Shown here piece by piece: positions 62,663 through 64,000 of a stretch of 64,000 nt of DNA. Position 1 is the stretch's first letter, and each line of letters begins with the position of its first letter. Origin of the DNA: CADEED01 sp039930985 (GTDB lineage Bacteria; Pseudomonadota; Gammaproteobacteria; Steroidobacterales; Steroidobacteraceae). The notes below the pieces were generated by a model, which made no database searches, was not told the origin of the DNA, and saw only the letters and a list, made by a program, of their open reading frames with translations. The position numbers and the translations under genes are program-made. The stretch spans positions 1 through 64,000 of the forward strand of contig JBDTSV010000111.1 in assembly GCA_039930985.1 (NCBI GenBank). Reading direction: 5' to 3'.

Positions 62663-63325
62663 ATGCCCGGCGAATGCACTATCTATCTCGATGAGAGCGG
62701 CGATCTTGGTTTCAAGTTTGATGCGCCGTATAGGAATGGCGGATCCAGTCGTCACATAACTTTAGCTGCCGCCATTTGCGATGGCGACTCAGACAAATAC
62801 TTAAACCGTTTCATTACTGATTTCTATTCAGCCAGAGGCATCAACGCCGGCACGGAAAAGAAATGGGTAGATCTTCGTCCAGCCAGCCGCGTTGACTTCG
62901 CAACTAGGGCCGCAAAACTTCGCGCGACTCATCGCGGAATACGGTTCGCCTGCATCAGCGTATTTAAACAAAAAGTGCAGCCGCACATCCGGAAGGACCC
63001 CAACAAACTGTACAACTACATGGCATCGCTGATGCTGATGCCGTTCATGAAGACCTATGACAAAGTGCTTTTTGTCCCAGATAACAGATCAATTCGAGTT
63101 GAGACAGGGAACAGCCTTCATGACTATATGCAGACCAGCCTATGGTTTGATCACAACGTAAACACAGTCCTGACAGCTGACCCGCGGGAAAGCACTTTCG
63201 AGAAGCCGCTGCATTTCACCGACTATTTGTGCGGTTCGTTCCAAACGCACTATGAAGATAATGAATCAGACGCTAGAAACGCCCTAAATCCCTGCACCAC
63301 TTGCAACAGGCTGTTCTTTCCTTAG
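62663..63325 (+). CDS. DUF3800 protein
   Basis: 220 residues. Opens with the family signature TIYLDESGDLGF (Asp10) of an RNase H-like fold. Further acidic residues are in the strand VLFVPDNRS (about 137) and in LHFTDYLCGSF near the end, where DUF3800 usually has its second Asp/His. Often found in phage, defence or other mobile regions. The GC content here is clearly lower than in the rest of the window. It is convergent with the RHH-like gene, with 6 bp between the stops. Confidence 0.82.
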   Translation: MPGECTIYLDESGDLGFKFDAPYRNGGSSRHITLAAAICDGDSDKYLNRFITDFYSARGINAGTEKKWVDLRPASRVDFATRAAKLRATHRGIRFACISVFKQKVQPHIRKDPNKLYNYMASLMLMPFMKTYDKVLFVPDNRSIRVETGNSLHDYMQTSLWFDHNVNTVLTADPRESTFEKPLHFTDYLCGSFQTHYEDNESDARNALNPCTTCNRLFFP

Positions 63326-63331
63326 CTTTCT

Positions 63332-63577
63332 TTAGCTCTCTTTTCCCTTCTCGACTTCAGACTCACCGGCGGAAAGGTCTAAATCGACTAGAGCAGCCTG
63401 CATGCCTCTAAGTTTTTCGTCACTTAAAGCAAAAACCGCCTGCTGCAAAATTCGCTCTGCTGTTTCTGCTTCGTTCTTTCCGAAGCGATGAGTTTGAGTA
63501 AGTTTCTCAAGCAGCGCCCAAACACCAGGCGTTGTGGCGATTCGTATGGAGACAGACTTGATCGTGTTCTTAGCCAT
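63332..63577 (-). CDS. Ribbon-helix-helix-like DNA-binding protein
   Basis: 81 residues. The opening NTIKSVSIRIATTPGVWALL has the strand-then-helix pattern of Arc/CopG-type repressors, and AETAERILQQAVFAL could be the second helix. The tail is acidic. Probably an autoregulator or antitoxin-like partner of the convergent DUF3800 gene. Two copies of GCCCACTTG 21 bp apart precede its start and are candidate operators. Confidence 0.55.
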   Translation of the reverse strand: MAKNTIKSVSIRIATTPGVWALLEKLTQTHRFGKNEAETAERILQQAVFALSDEKLRGMQAALVDLDLSAGESEVEKGKES

Positions 63578-63580
63578 TTA

Positions 63581-63677
63581 GCCCACTTGGGCCGATTAAC
63601 GGCCCACTTGCGTCTTAGTTGAGACACAAATAGGATAACGCCCATTCGTATAGGCAAGCGTGATCCAGTCCTATACG
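63581..63677. promoter_or_regulatory. Candidate operators upstream of the RHH-like gene
   Basis: GCCCACTTG occurs at 63581-63589 and 63602-63610, two helical turns apart, directly before the start codon. Further upstream CGTATAGG (63647-63654) and CCTATACG (63670-63677) form an inverted repeat. RHH dimers usually bind such short repeats. A clear promoter could not be assigned. Confidence 0.45.
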
Positions 63678-63753
63678 GGATTAGTAGAGTTAATGTAGAT
63701 TTCGCGACCCGGTTAGCAGAACGCTAGCGGGTAGTTTGAGACCTGTTAAAAAA

Positions 63754-63856
63754 GAGCAGGATCAGATTCGAACTGATGATTATCCCGGTTGCATCCATTT
63801 CTGGCCCGAGAAACCGGTTTACGAGACCGGCGCGTTAACCACTCCGCCACCTGCTC
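63754..63856 (-). tRNA. Class II tRNA, serine-type body with CGU (Thr) anticodon
   Basis: Acceptor stem GAGCAGG/CCTGCTC (7 bp), D-arm GCG/CGC with GG in the loop, anticodon arm CCGGT-CTCGTAA-ACCGG (5 bp, U33 and A37 in place), T-arm ATCAG-TTCGAAT-CTGAT. The anticodon is CGT, reading ACG (Thr). The variable region is 36 nt with its own stem (TCTCGG/CCGGGA), which is a class II feature and longer than usual. The anticodon arm equals that of bacterial tRNA-Ser(CGA) except that A36 is T. CCA is not encoded and base 73 is T. It may be a functional chimera or a decayed gene. Confidence 0.7.
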
Positions 63857-63871
63857 AAAGCTTCGATGAAG

Positions 63872-63899
63872 AAAACCCGGCCTTGAGCCGGGTTTTTTC
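63872..63899. terminator. Bidirectional rho-independent terminator upstream of the tRNA
   Basis: AAAACCCGGC/GCCGGGTTTT with a 5-nt loop. It has six T on the plus strand and TTTTCTTC on the minus strand. On the minus strand it lies 16 bp before the tRNA 5' end and would block transcripts from further upstream, leaving no room for a promoter of the tRNA between them. A promoter-like TTGATA-16-TACACT lies upstream of the hairpin. Confidence 0.75.
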
Positions 63900-64000
63900 T
63901 TCTTGTCAGCTGCGGCCGAGTGTACAGACGCGGCAACGGTTATCAAGCGCCAAAACACCAGATATCGGGCCTTTTATTGCCCGCTCTCCACAACATCTTG

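Noticed and set aside
60600..63760. Integrated element with a duplicated tRNA 3' end as attachment site
   Set aside because: No second copy of the tRNA acceptor/T-arm sequence was found to the left and no integrase gene is present.
63746..63958. 70-residue minus-strand ORF
   Set aside because: It reads through the terminator and the tRNA gene.

Overview
The window is about 66% GC by eye and gene-dense. It carries about 57 protein genes, one unusual tRNA gene, one insertion sequence and a family of short palindromic intergenic repeats. Gene content (DUF481 outer-membrane protein, M16 peptidase pair, YdbH/YdbL-type envelope genes, YadGH-type ABC exporter, gltBD, DUF1318, SPOR and bactofilin proteins) points to an aerobic, free-living gammaproteobacterium. 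A Steroidobacteraceae/Nevskiales/Xanthomonadales-like lineage is my guess; no 16S gene is present to confirm it. Many genes encode exported or envelope proteins.

Layout. 0-9.8 kb: ordinary accessory and housekeeping genes (hydrolase fragment, cupin, aquaporin Z, DUF481 pair, NYN nuclease-like protein, MazG-like NTPase, YjdF-like membrane protein, Na+/alanine symporter, transglutaminase-like exported protein). 9.8-11.2 kb: a BCS1-like AAA+ ATPase preceded by a strong promoter, a 28-codon ORF and a set of mutually exclusive RNA hairpins that can hide its ribosome-binding site. 11.2-16.5 kb: a 1020-residue DUF11 surface protein with a strong terminator, and an ECF sigma/anti-sigma pair. 16.5-26.6 kb: TetA-like MFS pump, exported C13 (legumain-like) peptidase, glutamate synthase gltB-gltD, and an EamA permease. 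26.6-33.5 kb: three paralogous exported gluzincin-like proteins, of which only the middle one keeps the full zinc motif. They are interleaved with envelope proteins and a relic of a duplicated gene end. 33.5-44.9 kb: small lipoproteins, a 1386-residue membrane protein, DUF924, a CDF cation exporter coupled to an M16 peptidase pair, a SPOR lipoprotein and a bactofilin. 44.9-60.6 kb: a multidomain PQQ-dehydrogenase/cytochrome c lipoprotein, YheT-like hydrolase, membrane-tethered response regulator, GT4 glycosyltransferase with PAP2, YdbH/YdbL, ABC-2 exporter, TonB-C-like protein and an atypical subtilase. 60.6-64 kb: lower-GC mobile region with an IS1595-type element, DUF3800 and a ribbon-helix-helix-like regulator, lying on the 3' side of a tRNA gene that looks like tRNA-Ser but carries a CGU (threonine) anticodon.

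The most interesting items are the leader-peptide/hairpin/ATPase unit at 9.8-11.2 kb, the tRNA-Ser-like gene with anticodon CGU at 63.75 kb, the peptidase/pseudopeptidase cluster at 26.6-33 kb, and the inverted palindromic repeats, one pair of which brackets the cupin gene. No CRISPR array, prophage or rRNA operon was seen.
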